Of a stretch of DNA of 64,000 nucleotides, positions 35,991-44,110 are shown one piece after another. The DNA is from Microbacterium luticocti DSM 19459. GTDB taxonomy: Bacteria; Actinomycetota; Actinomycetes; Actinomycetales; Microbacteriaceae. The position numbers and the translations under genes were made by a program. Below the pieces are notes generated by a model. The model was not told the origin of the DNA. It ran no database searches and was given only the letters and a program-made list of their open reading frames with translations. Numbering within the stretch: position 1 is the first letter of the stretch; every line of letters begins with the position of its first letter. The stretch covers positions 186,001 to 250,000 of the forward strand of contig NZ_AULS01000002.1 of assembly GCF_000422405.1 (NCBI RefSeq), in the 5' to 3' direction.

Positions 35991-36448
35991 AGGTCTCCGG
36001 ACGACGAGACGTCCGGCCCGCTCTGCGTCGATGCCGGCGGCACCGCGCCCGCCGCGGCCTGCTGCTGCTCCTGCTGCTGCTGAAGAAAGCGCCGGCTGGC
36101 GTTCACGTCGGCGGCGGTCGTGGTCTTCGCCGTCTGATCGATCAGCCCGGTGTGCTGGCGCACCCAGGCCACCGAGTGGTCCTCCTGCTCGGCGGCCTCG
36201 TCGACGATCTTGCGCAGCGCCTGTGCGTTCTGCTTGACCGTGGCGCGCACCACGTCGGCGTGCTGGCCGACCGCGGTCGCCCCCGTGCTCAGCCGACGCA
36301 GGAACGCCGCGGTCGCGTGCTCGCTGTCGTCGCCGAGCACACGACTGGCCACCTCGCCGGACGGGATCGCGTCACCGTGCTTGGACATCTGTGTCGTGTG
36401 CACGGCGACGATCTCGCCGTCCACACTGATCTGCGCCTGGATCCCCAT
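35987..36448 (-). CDS. Helical T7SS-associated protein of unknown function
   Basis: A 153-residue protein without signal peptide or membrane segment. It has a short beta start (IQAQISVDGEIVAVHTTQ), a long predicted helix, and a Gln-rich QQQQEQQQ stretch near 132. I do not recognise the family. Being between the WXG100 pair and the mycosin in one operon, it is likely a substrate or chaperone of the secretion system. ATG at 36448 has GAGGGGG upstream; an earlier ATG at 36499 would add 17 residues lacking support. Confidence 0.6.
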   Translation of the reverse strand: MGIQAQISVDGEIVAVHTTQMSKHGDAIPSGEVASRVLGDDSEHATAAFLRRLSTGATAVGQHADVVRATVKQNAQALRKIVDEAAEQEDHSVAWVRQHTGLIDQTAKTTTAADVNASRRFLQQQQEQQQAAAGAVPPASTQSGPDVSSSGDL

Positions 36449-36510
36449 CTGCACCCCCTCGCATGCGGAAGTCGTGACCCGGGGTCCGGGCCACGACATC
36501 CGCGTTCAGC

Positions 36511-36798
36511 TCACTGCAGGAAACGACCCGAGGACTTCTTGTCGCTGTGCACGTAGCCGTGCGACATCTCCTCGGTCTTGTGGGCGATCTGCTCCAGCAA
36601 CTGGTTCATCGACGACAGCGACTGGCGCCACTTGCGCTGCGCCTCGCCGTAAGCCTCCTGTGCGGCACCGTCCCACGACCCGCGCAGGGTGGCGACGGCC
36701 CGGTCGAGCTGCTCCAGCTCCTGCCCGATGCCCTGCGCTCCGTTGCGGATGTTGCCGGCCAGCGTGACGACCTGCTCGGGGTTCACCGAAAACGACAT
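36511..36798 (-). CDS. WXG100 protein with YxxxD export signal (EsxB-like)
   Basis: A 95-residue WXG100-family protein: two helices around the WDG turn (Trp42-Gly44), and after the second helix Tyr82-x3-Asp86 in GYVHSD, which is the YxxxD/E signal recognised by EccC. It is therefore the signal-bearing partner of the WXG heterodimer, equivalent to CFP-10/EsxB. Start ATG at 36798 is preceded by AAAGG. Secreted outside the cell by homology. Confidence 0.93.
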   Translation of the reverse strand: MSFSVNPEQVVTLAGNIRNGAQGIGQELEQLDRAVATLRGSWDGAAQEAYGEAQRKWRQSLSSMNQLLEQIAHKTEEMSHGYVHSDKKSSGRFLQ

Positions 36799-36835
36799 CT
36801 GAATACCTTTCTTACGACTCTGTCTCGCGCCCGGA

Positions 36836-37144
36836 CTACTGCTGCATCATCGAGGTCAGGCCGCTGATGGTGCGCCCGTGTTCCTCTTCGGTGTTGCTCT
36901 GGTCCTGGTGGGTGCCCTTCAGCGCGTCCTCGAGCGTGATCAGCACGTTGTTGAGCTTGCGGGTCTCTTCGTCCCAGCGGCCCATGAGCTGCGTGTACGC
37001 AGCGGCGGCGGCGCCGGTCCAGTACCCCGACACCTGCTCGATCTCACCGCGCACGGTCTTGACATGGCGGTCGATGCCCTGCTTGGCGTCGCCCACGGCC
37101 TTGGCGCCCTTGAGCAGAGCCCCCTCTTCGGCGGAAATCGTCAT
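36836..37144 (-). CDS. WXG100 protein without export signal (EsxA-like)
   Basis: A 102-residue WXG100 protein with the WTG turn at Trp42-Gly44 and flanking helices, ending SGLTSMMQQ. No YxxxD motif is visible, as expected of the EsxA-type partner which leaves with the signal-bearing one encoded 38 bp downstream. Start ATG at 37144 with GAGGGGTG upstream. First gene of the leftward arm. Confidence 0.92.
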   Translation of the reverse strand: MTISAEEGALLKGAKAVGDAKQGIDRHVKTVRGEIEQVSGYWTGAAAAAYTQLMGRWDEETRKLNNVLITLEDALKGTHQDQSNTEEEHGRTISGLTSMMQQ

Positions 37145-37246
37145 TCTCACACCCCTCGACTGTGATCCTTCGAAACGTCCGGACCGGTCTGGCCCGGACG
37201 ACTCCCTCATGTAAACACACGGCCGCAACCGGGCGCCACCGTCGGC

Positions 37247-37266
37247 CATGGGGCTATTTCCCCATG
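37247..37266. promoter_or_regulatory. CATGGGG-N6-CCCCATG inverted repeat between the two secretion arms
   Basis: Perfect 7-bp arms separated by CTATTT; with a single extra T the dyad extends to GGCC on both sides. It lies in the middle of the 180-bp divergent intergenic region, about 100 bp from the leftward start and 59 bp from the rightward start, where a shared operator would be expected. Confidence 0.6.
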
Positions 37267-37324
37267 TGGCCCGGTCGGCGTCGCTGTGTACGGTGGGGCA
37301 GGTAAGCAAGGGAGGGGTGCACCG

Positions 37325-38068
37325 ATGGCCGAGGACACCGAACAGATCTACCGGCTGCGCGACGAAGTCGACGTCCAGACGCAGCTGTTCCGACGCGCCG
37401 CCGAAGGACCGATGCCGACCGCACACACCGATGCGTCGGGATCGATCACCGTCGAGCTGGACGGTGAACGGCCGCCGCACGTGCAGATCACGGATGCCTG
37501 GCGGTCGGCGTACGATCCGGATGTGCTGGGCCAGGCGGTGGTCCGGGCCTTCCAGGACCTCGCCGTCGCGCGGGCCGCGGAATGGGGGCAGCACGTGGAT
37601 GCGGCCGGCGAGAGCACGTACCGGCCCTCTCCGACGCCGCCGCTGCACGACAGCTTCGCCGCCCGGTTGCAGCAGCAGATCGAAGCCGACCCCGATCAGG
37701 GTGTGGCGATGACGCAGGTGCTGCAGAACGTGCTCGACGTGTTCGACGACCTCGCCGAGAACATCGACGAGACCTTCTCGACCCTGTTCGCCCGCGGCAG
37801 CGCCGGTGGCCCGGTGCACGGCACGCGCGAGGTCGAGGTGCAGGTCACGGCGAACGGCGACCCGGCCTCGGTCGTCTTCGACGAGGACTGGCTGCGCACC
37901 GCGAGCGCGGCGACCATCACCCGCGAGGTGAACCTGCAGCTGGCCGACGCGCACGCCCAGGCCGGATCATCCACCGCTTCTGCGCTGGCCGGCACCCCGC
38001 TGGCCCGCTATCAGGAGTTCGCCGACGACCCGGAGGCGTTCTTGCGCTTCCTGACCGGAAAGGACTGA
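37325..38068 (+). CDS. YbaB/EspL-like T7SS-associated protein with two related halves
   Basis: A 247-residue protein. Residues 40-95 (SGSITVELDGERPPHVQITD, then DPDVLGQAVVRAFQDLAVA) match the pattern of the YbaB/EbfC fold used by EspL in ESX-1; residues 165-215 (TREVEVQVTANGDP, then ITREVNLQLADAHAQ) look like a second, diverged copy. YbaB proteins bind DNA or act as dimeric cytosolic adaptors; an adaptor role beside EspC-like and EccD genes is inferred. ATG at 37325 with GGGAGGGG upstream. First gene of the rightward arm. Confidence 0.6.
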   Translation: MAEDTEQIYRLRDEVDVQTQLFRRAAEGPMPTAHTDASGSITVELDGERPPHVQITDAWRSAYDPDVLGQAVVRAFQDLAVARAAEWGQHVDAAGESTYRPSPTPPLHDSFAARLQQQIEADPDQGVAMTQVLQNVLDVFDDLAENIDETFSTLFARGSAGGPVHGTREVEVQVTANGDPASVVFDEDWLRTASAATITREVNLQLADAHAQAGSSTASALAGTPLARYQEFADDPEAFLRFLTGKD

Positions 38069-38071
38069 CCG

Positions 38072-38383
38072 ATGACCGACATCGCCGCATCGTTCGAGGC
38101 GCTCAGCAAGGATGCCGCGATCTGGGATGCCGCCGGCGACACGCTGGCTCAGGCCCAGACCGACCTGCGCAACACCCAGGTCTACCGGGGCGCGTTCTCG
38201 TTCGCCGCGATGGACGTGGCCGACCTGTACGCGCAGCTGCATCAGCAGGTGATCGACCTGCTGGGGCACGGTGCCACCGAGACCCGCGCAGGCGCCACGG
38301 CGCTGCGCGCGGTGCGCACCGACTTCGAGAAGTACGAGGACATCACCCGGTGTGACCTGTACGACATGTGGCAGCCGGAATAG
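38072..38383 (+). CDS. EspC/WXG-like small secretion protein
   Basis: A 103-residue all-helical protein: helix, central DLRNTQVYRGAFSF turn, then a long helix and a C-terminal YEDI-rich segment ending MWQPE. Size and position match EspC/DUF2580-type partners of ESX systems. No clear WXG motif and no exact YxxxD. It starts three bases after the previous stop. Confidence 0.6.
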   Translation: MTDIAASFEALSKDAAIWDAAGDTLAQAQTDLRNTQVYRGAFSFAAMDVADLYAQLHQQVIDLLGHGATETRAGATALRAVRTDFEKYEDITRCDLYDMWQPE

Positions 38384-38401
38384 GACGCGAAAGGACGAGC
38401 G

Positions 38402-39103
38402 ATGAATCCGACACAGATCGCCGAGAAGATCCGGGACCTGCTGGACAAGATCCAGAGCAAGATCGACGAGATCACCCGCCTGGTCAACTCCGTACTCAGC
38501 AAGATCCCGTTCTTCCTGTCCTGGGTGGCCGACAAGGTCCACGAGGCGTGGGATGCGATGCTTTCCAGACTCAAGGAGTTCTGGGACTGGTTCACCGACA
38601 AGCTCAGCTATGTCGGCAACCCGTTCCTGCTCAACGACACCGGCAAGAGCTGGAACACCGTCGGCGCGTCGGTGGCGCGCATCAACGACACCATCACCGA
38701 CCAGGCGCTGTCGGTCGACGACCGTTGGAAGGGCCGCGCGGCCGACCAGTACGAGCAATCGCTCGAACCGCAGCGCCGTGCGAACACGTCGATCATGTCG
38801 GACTATGCCGCGAACGTCGCCAATGCGCTCAGTTCACTGTCGACCGGCATCGCGGCGTTCTGGGCAGGCATCGCGGTCGCGCTGATCACGCTGATCGGCG
38901 CGATCGCCGGCGCCGCCGTCGCGACCGGCACCATCGTCGGCCTGCCCGCGGCCCCGGTGCTGATCGGGATCGGCATCGTGGCATTCCTGGTCGCGGCCGG
39001 CAGCGGCGTCGGGGTGCTGCTCACGCAGGCCGGCACCTGCCGCACGACGCTGGCGGCCACCTCGGCCGGCATCAGCGTCTGGCCGAAGATCGCGACGCAA
39101 TGA
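38402..39103 (+). CDS. WXG-motif membrane protein of the secretion locus
   Basis: A 233-residue protein: amphipathic N-terminal helices (Lys/Asp/Ile-rich, then Trp-rich WDWF), a WKG turn at Trp109-Gly111 in a WXG100-like helical pair (about 75-150), and two C-terminal transmembrane helices (about 150-172 and 183-210). A WXG-like domain tethered to the membrane is unusual; it may be a component or an immunity-like partner rather than an exported substrate. Starts with ATG behind AAGGACGAG and overlaps the next gene (ATGA). Confidence 0.65.
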   Translation: MNPTQIAEKIRDLLDKIQSKIDEITRLVNSVLSKIPFFLSWVADKVHEAWDAMLSRLKEFWDWFTDKLSYVGNPFLLNDTGKSWNTVGASVARINDTITDQALSVDDRWKGRAADQYEQSLEPQRRANTSIMSDYAANVANALSSLSTGIAAFWAGIAVALITLIGAIAGAAVATGTIVGLPAAPVLIGIGIVAFLVAAGSGVGVLLTQAGTCRTTLAATSAGISVWPKIATQ

Positions 39104-39582
39104 GCGGGCCCGCGTCGACGCCGGACGCACCGCGGTTCACCCCCGAGTCGGTGCGCCGGCGCGCCCGGGTGATCGGGGTGCTGCTGCTGGTGCTGGCCGT
39201 GGTGTGTGCGGTGCTCGCGGCGGTGGGCTACTCCTGGGCCGCGACGGCGCCGGGCACGCTGGCATCCCCGCTGACCCTGTCAGTGCTGACGGTGCTGGCC
39301 GCCCTGCTGGCGGTGCTGGCGTTCCAGGCCGGCCGGCACTACCCCGACACGCTGAAGCTGAGCGGGCCGCTGCGATTGTTCGGCTTCGTGGCGGTGGCGG
39401 TCGGCGCTGCGGGGGCACTCGTGGTGGTCATCGTCTGCATCGCCACCGCGACCGCCCTGGGGCTGTTCCTGGCCGTTCCGGTGTTCGCGATCGGCCTGCT
39501 GCAGCTGTTCATCTCGGCGCTGCTGTACCGGCTCGTCGTCCCGGTTCCGCCCGCCCCCGGCGGCCGCACGGCGGCTGGTTAG
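39100..39582 (+). CDS. Small four-helix membrane protein
   Basis: A 160-residue protein with four hydrophobic segments (about 24-46, 56-77, 92-117 and 121-146) and short polar ends; the C terminus is Pro/Gly-rich. No family recognised. Coupled to the WXG-membrane gene by an ATGA overlap. Its stop codon TAG is the first half of a TAGACT -10 element for the eccD copy downstream. Confidence 0.65.
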   Translation: MSGPASTPDAPRFTPESVRRRARVIGVLLLVLAVVCAVLAAVGYSWAATAPGTLASPLTLSVLTVLAALLAVLAFQAGRHYPDTLKLSGPLRLFGFVAVAVGAAGALVVVIVCIATATALGLFLAVPVFAIGLLQLFISALLYRLVVPVPPAPGGRTAAG

Positions 39583-39585
39583 ACT
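39580..39585 (+). promoter_or_regulatory. TAGACT -10 element, leaderless start of eccD (second copy)
   Basis: TAGACT ends seven bases before the GTG at 39593 and there is no ribosome-binding site. It uses the stop codon of the preceding gene as its first three bases, so the eccD-eccB-mycP set could be transcribed independently of the WXG-like genes. Confidence 0.5.
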
Positions 39586-39592
39586 GACACCC

Positions 39593-40933
39593 GTGAGTCA
39601 GACGGTGAGCACGACCCGCGCACTGATGCGCATCACCGTGCTCGGCGAGGGGCGCCGTCTGGACGTCGGCATCCCCACGCAGATTCCGCTCATCGAGCTG
39701 ATGCCCGGGTTCGCGCGCAACCTGGGACTGCTCGATCCCACCATGACGCACACCGGGTATGAGTTGCGCCGTGCCGACGGGCGGGTGCTGGATGCCAGTG
39801 CCGGCGCCGTCGCGCAGGGGGTGCAGGACGGCGAGGTGCTCACGCTCGCCCGCGGCGGCCTGGTCGCCCAGCCCCGCGTGTACGACGACCTCGTCGAGGC
39901 GGTGATCGACGCCACCGAAGCACAGCACCGACCCTGGACCCCGCAGGACGGGGTGCGCACGGCGCTCGCGGCGAGTCTGACCCTGTTGACCGTCTGCGCC
40001 GTCGTGCTGCTCGCGGCCGGCCCGTCCACTCCCATGAGTGCGCTGATCGCCGGCATCGGCGCGGTCATGCTGATCGCGGTCTCGGCCGTCGTCGGGCGTC
40101 TCGGCCAGTCGTTGGCCGGGCACGCTCTCGGCATCGCGGCGGCCGTCTTCGCCGCCGTCGCCGGGTTCTTGGCCACCGCGCCGAACGCTCTGGTGTGGGG
40201 CCTGCCGGTTGCGGCGACCGGTGCCGCCGCGTTCGTGGCCGGCGGCGTGCTGGCGGGGGTCTGGGCCGACCGGCGCGAACTGGCCCTCGGCCCGCTGATC
40301 GCCGGGGCGGTGGTCGGCGCGGCCGGCGGCATCACCGTGCTGGTGCCCGCACACGCCGTGGCGGTCTACGCCCTCATGACGGCCGTCGCCGCCACCGCCT
40401 CGCACGCCCTGCCCTGGCTCGCACTCAGCTCCACGCGCATCCGGGTGATCTCGCCGCACAGCGACGCCGAGGTGTTCGCCGACCCGCCGCCGATCGACGG
40501 CGACGAGGTCGCGGCCCGCACCGCGACCGCTGCGCGGGCCTTGCTGGTGTCGCGCCTGGCGCTGGGTGTGGGCATGCTGGTGGCCACCCCCCTGCTGGCG
40601 GCGTCGTCACCGGCCGGCAGCGCCCTGTGCGCGCTGGCGTTCGTGGGCACGATGTTCCCGGCACGCGCGGTGTACGCGCGCAGCCATGTCATGGCGATCA
40701 TGGTGCTGGCCACCGTGGGCCTGGGCCTGAGCGGTGTGGTCACCGCCGTCGCACAGCCGGCGCTGCAGCCGGTGGCGCTGGTGGTGGCCGCCGCCGCCAC
40801 CGTGTGCATCGTGGCCACAACGCTCATCGCCCCGGGTGCGCGGATGCGGCTCAGCCGGCTCGCCGACACCGTCGACCTGCTCATCCTCGCGGCGCTGCTT
40901 CCGGTCGGGGTCATCGCGGCGGGGCTCGTCTAG
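39593..40933 (+). CDS. eccD: EccD-like type VII secretion membrane channel protein (second copy)
   Basis: A 446-residue protein with a ubiquitin-like N-terminal domain (about 8-90: MRITVLGEGRRLDVGIPTQ, then DGEVLTLARGG) and about eleven transmembrane helices. A cytosolic loop SSTRIRVISPHSDAEVFADP and the pattern of helices match EccD. It is followed at two bases by eccB, the usual neighbour in ESX loci. GTG start at 39593. This is a second EccD in the same locus; the other is at 31970-33340. Confidence 0.9.
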   Translation: MSQTVSTTRALMRITVLGEGRRLDVGIPTQIPLIELMPGFARNLGLLDPTMTHTGYELRRADGRVLDASAGAVAQGVQDGEVLTLARGGLVAQPRVYDDLVEAVIDATEAQHRPWTPQDGVRTALAASLTLLTVCAVVLLAAGPSTPMSALIAGIGAVMLIAVSAVVGRLGQSLAGHALGIAAAVFAAVAGFLATAPNALVWGLPVAATGAAAFVAGGVLAGVWADRRELALGPLIAGAVVGAAGGITVLVPAHAVAVYALMTAVAATASHALPWLALSSTRIRVISPHSDAEVFADPPPIDGDEVAARTATAARALLVSRLALGVGMLVATPLLAASSPAGSALCALAFVGTMFPARAVYARSHVMAIMVLATVGLGLSGVVTAVAQPALQPVALVVAAAATVCIVATTLIAPGARMRLSRLADTVDLLILAALLPVGVIAAGLV

Positions 40934-40935
40934 GG

Positions 40936-42252
40936 ATGGCGACCAAGGCCGACCTGATCCAGGCGCAGAGCTTTTCGCAGCGCCGGCTGCTGACCGCGTT
41001 CGTCAGCGGCGCGCCCGGCGGCAAAGAGCTCGAACCGGCCAAGCCGCTGCGCGCGGTCATCGCCGCGATCGCCCTGTCGATCGCCCTGATCGCGGTGGGC
41101 GCGTTCTGGGGCTTCATCCAGCCGGGTCTGCCCCAGGGGTGGCAGAACGGGCGTCTCGTGCTGGCCAAAGACACCGGCGCCCGGTACGTCACCGTCGACG
41201 GCACCCTGCACCCGGTGGTCAACACCGCGAGCGCACGGCTGCTCATCCCCGCGAAGGACTTCACCGTCATCTCGACCGACCAGTCCCAGCTTGACGGCGT
41301 GCCGCTGGGGTCGACACTGGGCATCGTCGGCGCCCCGGACGCACTGCCGGCGGCGTCGGCCCTGGTCGGCGACGGCTGGACGGCGTGCGTGACCGATGCC
41401 GCGGCCGTCTCCACCCGGATCGGTGGGACCGGCGCGGCCGCCGCCACCGACGCCGCCGTGCTGGTGCGCACCGGCGACGACCTGTTCGTGGTCGCCGGAC
41501 ACACCCGCTACCCGGTGCACGGCACGCACATCGATGCGGTGCTGCGGGCGGCGGGCATCACCTCGTCGACACCGCGGAACGTTCCGGCATCCTGGATCAA
41601 CCTGTTCGACCCGGGCACCGAGCTGGCGCCGATCACCGTCGGCACCGGGCATCCGGTGGGCACGTCGGGGCTCGCCTCCGGCGAGGTGGTGCACATCGCC
41701 CAGACCGCCGAGAACGAGCGGTTCCTGATCACCGACGCCGGTGAACTGGCGGCGCTGAGCCCGCTCGCGTGGCAGCTGTACCAGCTCGGCGACGGGCCGA
41801 GCGTGCACGCGCCCACCGAGGTGAGCGCGGCGCAGGTCAGCGGCCTGCCCACGGCGCGCACACCGGCCGGCGGGGCGGACTGGCCGAAGCAGGGGTTCAC
41901 CGCGCTGGCCGGCGACCAGCGCGCCTGTGCGCTGCTGACCCACGACGGTCAGGCACCGCAGACGGTGCTGGCCGCACAGCCGACGTCGGCGGAGGCAGCT
42001 GCCGGCGTGCAGGTGAAAGGCGGGTCGGGCGCTCTCGTCGAGGCGGGCGCGGGTGCGGGCAGCAGCCGCATGCTCACGCTGATCGACGCCACCGGCACCG
42101 CGTTCGCCCTGCCCGGTGCCGACGCCGAGACCGTGGCGCGGCTGGGGTACGGCTCCGACGACGTGCGGACGATCGAGGCGGGATGGATCGACCTGCTGCC
42201 GGCCGGCCCTGCCCTGTCGACCGAAGCGGCCGGAAAGACCGTGGGCGGATGA
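40936..42252 (+). CDS. eccB: Type VII secretion protein EccB
   Basis: A 438-residue EccB. Typical N terminus MATKADLIQAQSFSQRRLLTAF, one transmembrane helix (about 38-62), then a large extracytoplasmic repeat domain with the conserved GWQNGRLVLAKDTGARYV and a PKQGFTAL segment before a paired Cys. EccB forms the periplasmic-side ring of the ESX membrane complex. Start ATG at 40936 lies two bases after the eccD stop, and its stop overlaps mycP (ATGA). Confidence 0.94.
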   Translation: MATKADLIQAQSFSQRRLLTAFVSGAPGGKELEPAKPLRAVIAAIALSIALIAVGAFWGFIQPGLPQGWQNGRLVLAKDTGARYVTVDGTLHPVVNTASARLLIPAKDFTVISTDQSQLDGVPLGSTLGIVGAPDALPAASALVGDGWTACVTDAAAVSTRIGGTGAAAATDAAVLVRTGDDLFVVAGHTRYPVHGTHIDAVLRAAGITSSTPRNVPASWINLFDPGTELAPITVGTGHPVGTSGLASGEVVHIAQTAENERFLITDAGELAALSPLAWQLYQLGDGPSVHAPTEVSAAQVSGLPTARTPAGGADWPKQGFTALAGDQRACALLTHDGQAPQTVLAAQPTSAEAAAGVQVKGGSGALVEAGAGAGSSRMLTLIDATGTAFALPGADAETVARLGYGSDDVRTIEAGWIDLLPAGPALSTEAAGKTVGG

Positions 42253-43547
42253 GCCGGTCCACCCGGCTGCGCGCCCGGAGCATGGCCGCCGTGGCGGGTC
42301 TGGCGCTCGCACTGACGGCGGCGCCGGCGACCGGGGCCGCCGCGGCACAGTCCGGGCAGTGCACGGCCTCGACGCGGATCGCGGATGCGCCGCCGGCGTT
42401 CCAGGTGCTGCAGACCGAGCAGGCGTGGGCCCGCACCACCGGGTCGGGCGTGACGGTCGCGGTCGTGGACTCGGGGGTCTCTGCCACCGGAGCGCACCTG
42501 TCGGGTGCGGTACTGACCGGCACGAACCTGGTGCCCGACCACGCGGATGCCTCGGGCCGGTCCGACGCGTACGGGCACGGCACCGCGATCGCCGGGGTGA
42601 TCGCCGCCCGGCCGGCATCGGGGTCGGGGCTGGTGGGCCTGGCGCCGGGTGTGAAGATCCTGCCGGTACGGGTGTACGCGAACGTCGACGATCAGGCGGT
42701 GAAGGCCGGGCACGGCCCCGACGTCGGGCGGCTGGCCGCCGGCATCCGGTATGCGGCCGCGCACGGCGCACAGATCATCAACGTGTCGCTGAGCACCGAG
42801 GCATCCGACCCCCGCCTGCGTGCGGCGGTCGCGTTCGCCACGGGCCACGGCAGCCTCGTGGTCGCCAGCGCCGGCAACCGCGACCGCAGCCAGTCGGTGG
42901 CCGCCGGCGACCACGACGGCACCCGGTACCCGGCCGGCGACGCCGGGGCGGTCGGGGTGGCGGCGACCGGGACGGCCGGCGTCGTCACCGACGACAGCAT
43001 CCACGGCCCGCACGTGACCCTCGCCGCGCCCGGCCAGAACGTGCTCTCGGTGGTACCGTCCGGCGGCGACTGCATCTTCGCGGCGGATGCGCCGGCCACC
43101 AGCTACGCGGCGGCGTACGTGTCGGCGGCGGCGGCACTGGTCGCCGCCGCCCACCCGCACGAGACGCCGGCGCAGTGGGCGTACCGGCTCGAGGCGACCG
43201 CGCGGCGCGCGAACCCGGACGCCCGCGACGATGCGTCCGGGTGGGGCGTCGTGCAGCCGTACAGTGCGATGGTGCTGGTGCCCGGGCCGGGGGTGCGCGG
43301 GCCCCGCAGTCCGTTCGTTGACGCCGGCAACCCCTCACCCGCGGTCGGTGCGGCACCGGTGGTGGTCGGCGAGCGCCCGGCCGCGAACGCGCCGGCGTGG
43401 GGCGTGGCATCCCTTCTCGCCGTGCTGCTGCCGGCCGCCCTCGGTGTGGCCGCGAGCCTCGGCGTGCTGCGCCGCCGCGGCGACGCCGCCACGGCGCCCG
43501 CGCTCGAGGGCCAGGGCCTGTACGGCGACGAGAAGACCCCGCTGTAG
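42249..43547 (+). CDS. mycP: Mycosin-like subtilisin protease (second copy)
   Basis: A 432-residue S8 protease: signal peptide about 1-33, triad Asp74 (AVVDSGV), His110 ([10 protein letters not shown]) and Ser285 ([11 protein letters not shown]), oxyanion Asn210 (SAGNRD), a Pro-rich linker and a C-terminal transmembrane helix (about 394-415) with RRRGD following. It is closer to canonical MycP than the minus-strand copy. The ATGA overlap with eccB and the eccD-eccB-mycP order are those of an ESX core. Confidence 0.93.
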   Translation: MSRSTRLRARSMAAVAGLALALTAAPATGAAAAQSGQCTASTRIADAPPAFQVLQTEQAWARTTGSGVTVAVVDSGVSATGAHLSGAVLTGTNLVPDHADASGRSDAYGHGTAIAGVIAARPASGSGLVGLAPGVKILPVRVYANVDDQAVKAGHGPDVGRLAAGIRYAAAHGAQIINVSLSTEASDPRLRAAVAFATGHGSLVVASAGNRDRSQSVAAGDHDGTRYPAGDAGAVGVAATGTAGVVTDDSIHGPHVTLAAPGQNVLSVVPSGGDCIFAADAPATSYAAAYVSAAAALVAAAHPHETPAQWAYRLEATARRANPDARDDASGWGVVQPYSAMVLVPGPGVRGPRSPFVDAGNPSPAVGAAPVVVGERPAANAPAWGVASLLAVLLPAALGVAASLGVLRRRGDAATAPALEGQGLYGDEKTPL

Positions 43548-43589
43548 CACACCGTGACCGGCCGATTTCGTCTGGCGGGCCGGGCCGCG

Positions 43590-43595
43590 TAGAGT
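43590..43595 (+). promoter_or_regulatory. TAGAGT -10 element, leaderless start of the GNAT gene
   Basis: TAGAGT ends six bases before the ATG at 43602 with no ribosome-binding site between. Confidence 0.55.
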
Positions 43596-43601
43596 CTGGC
43601 C

Positions 43602-44108
43602 ATGAACGCCCAGCTGCAGACAGACATCGTCGTCCGTCCGGTTCGCGACGTCGACGCCGAAGCCCTCGGTCGCGTGCACGCCACCTGCTGGCACGAGACC
43701 TACGACCACCTGATCAGCAAGGCCGCCCTCGAGCGCATCTCGCCGAAGCGGCTGGCCGAGCTGTGGACCCACTGGGCCGTGCAGGGCCCCGAGTTCAGAA
43801 TGAGCGCCGCACTGGTCGACGGCGAGATCGTCGGGTTCGTCGGGTCGGGTCCGGCCCGCGACAAGGACGCCCCCCGCAACCGCGAGCTGTACTTCATCTA
43901 CCTGCTCGCGAAGTACCACGGCACCGGCATCGGCAAGCAGCTGTTCGACGCCGCCGTCGACGAGGGCGAGCCCCTCTACCTGTGGGTCGCCGAAGACAAC
44001 CCGCGCGCGCATCGCTTCTACGAGCGCAACGGCTTCGCCCTCGACGGCGCCCGGCACACCGAGCCGTTCTTGGGCGAGCAGCTCACCGAGGTGCGGTTCG
44101 TCCGCTGA
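43602..44108 (+). CDS. GNAT-family N-acetyltransferase
   Basis: A 168-residue acetyltransferase. Motif A is present as [20 protein letters not shown], the acetyl-CoA loop, followed by [18 protein letters not shown], motif B. Substrate unknown. It ends two bases before the cofE start, suggesting co-transcription from the leaderless promoter at 43590. Confidence 0.9.
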   Translation: MNAQLQTDIVVRPVRDVDAEALGRVHATCWHETYDHLISKAALERISPKRLAELWTHWAVQGPEFRMSAALVDGEIVGFVGSGPARDKDAPRNRELYFIYLLAKYHGTGIGKQLFDAAVDEGEPLYLWVAEDNPRAHRFYERNGFALDGARHTEPFLGEQLTEVRFVR

Positions 44109-44110
44109 CC

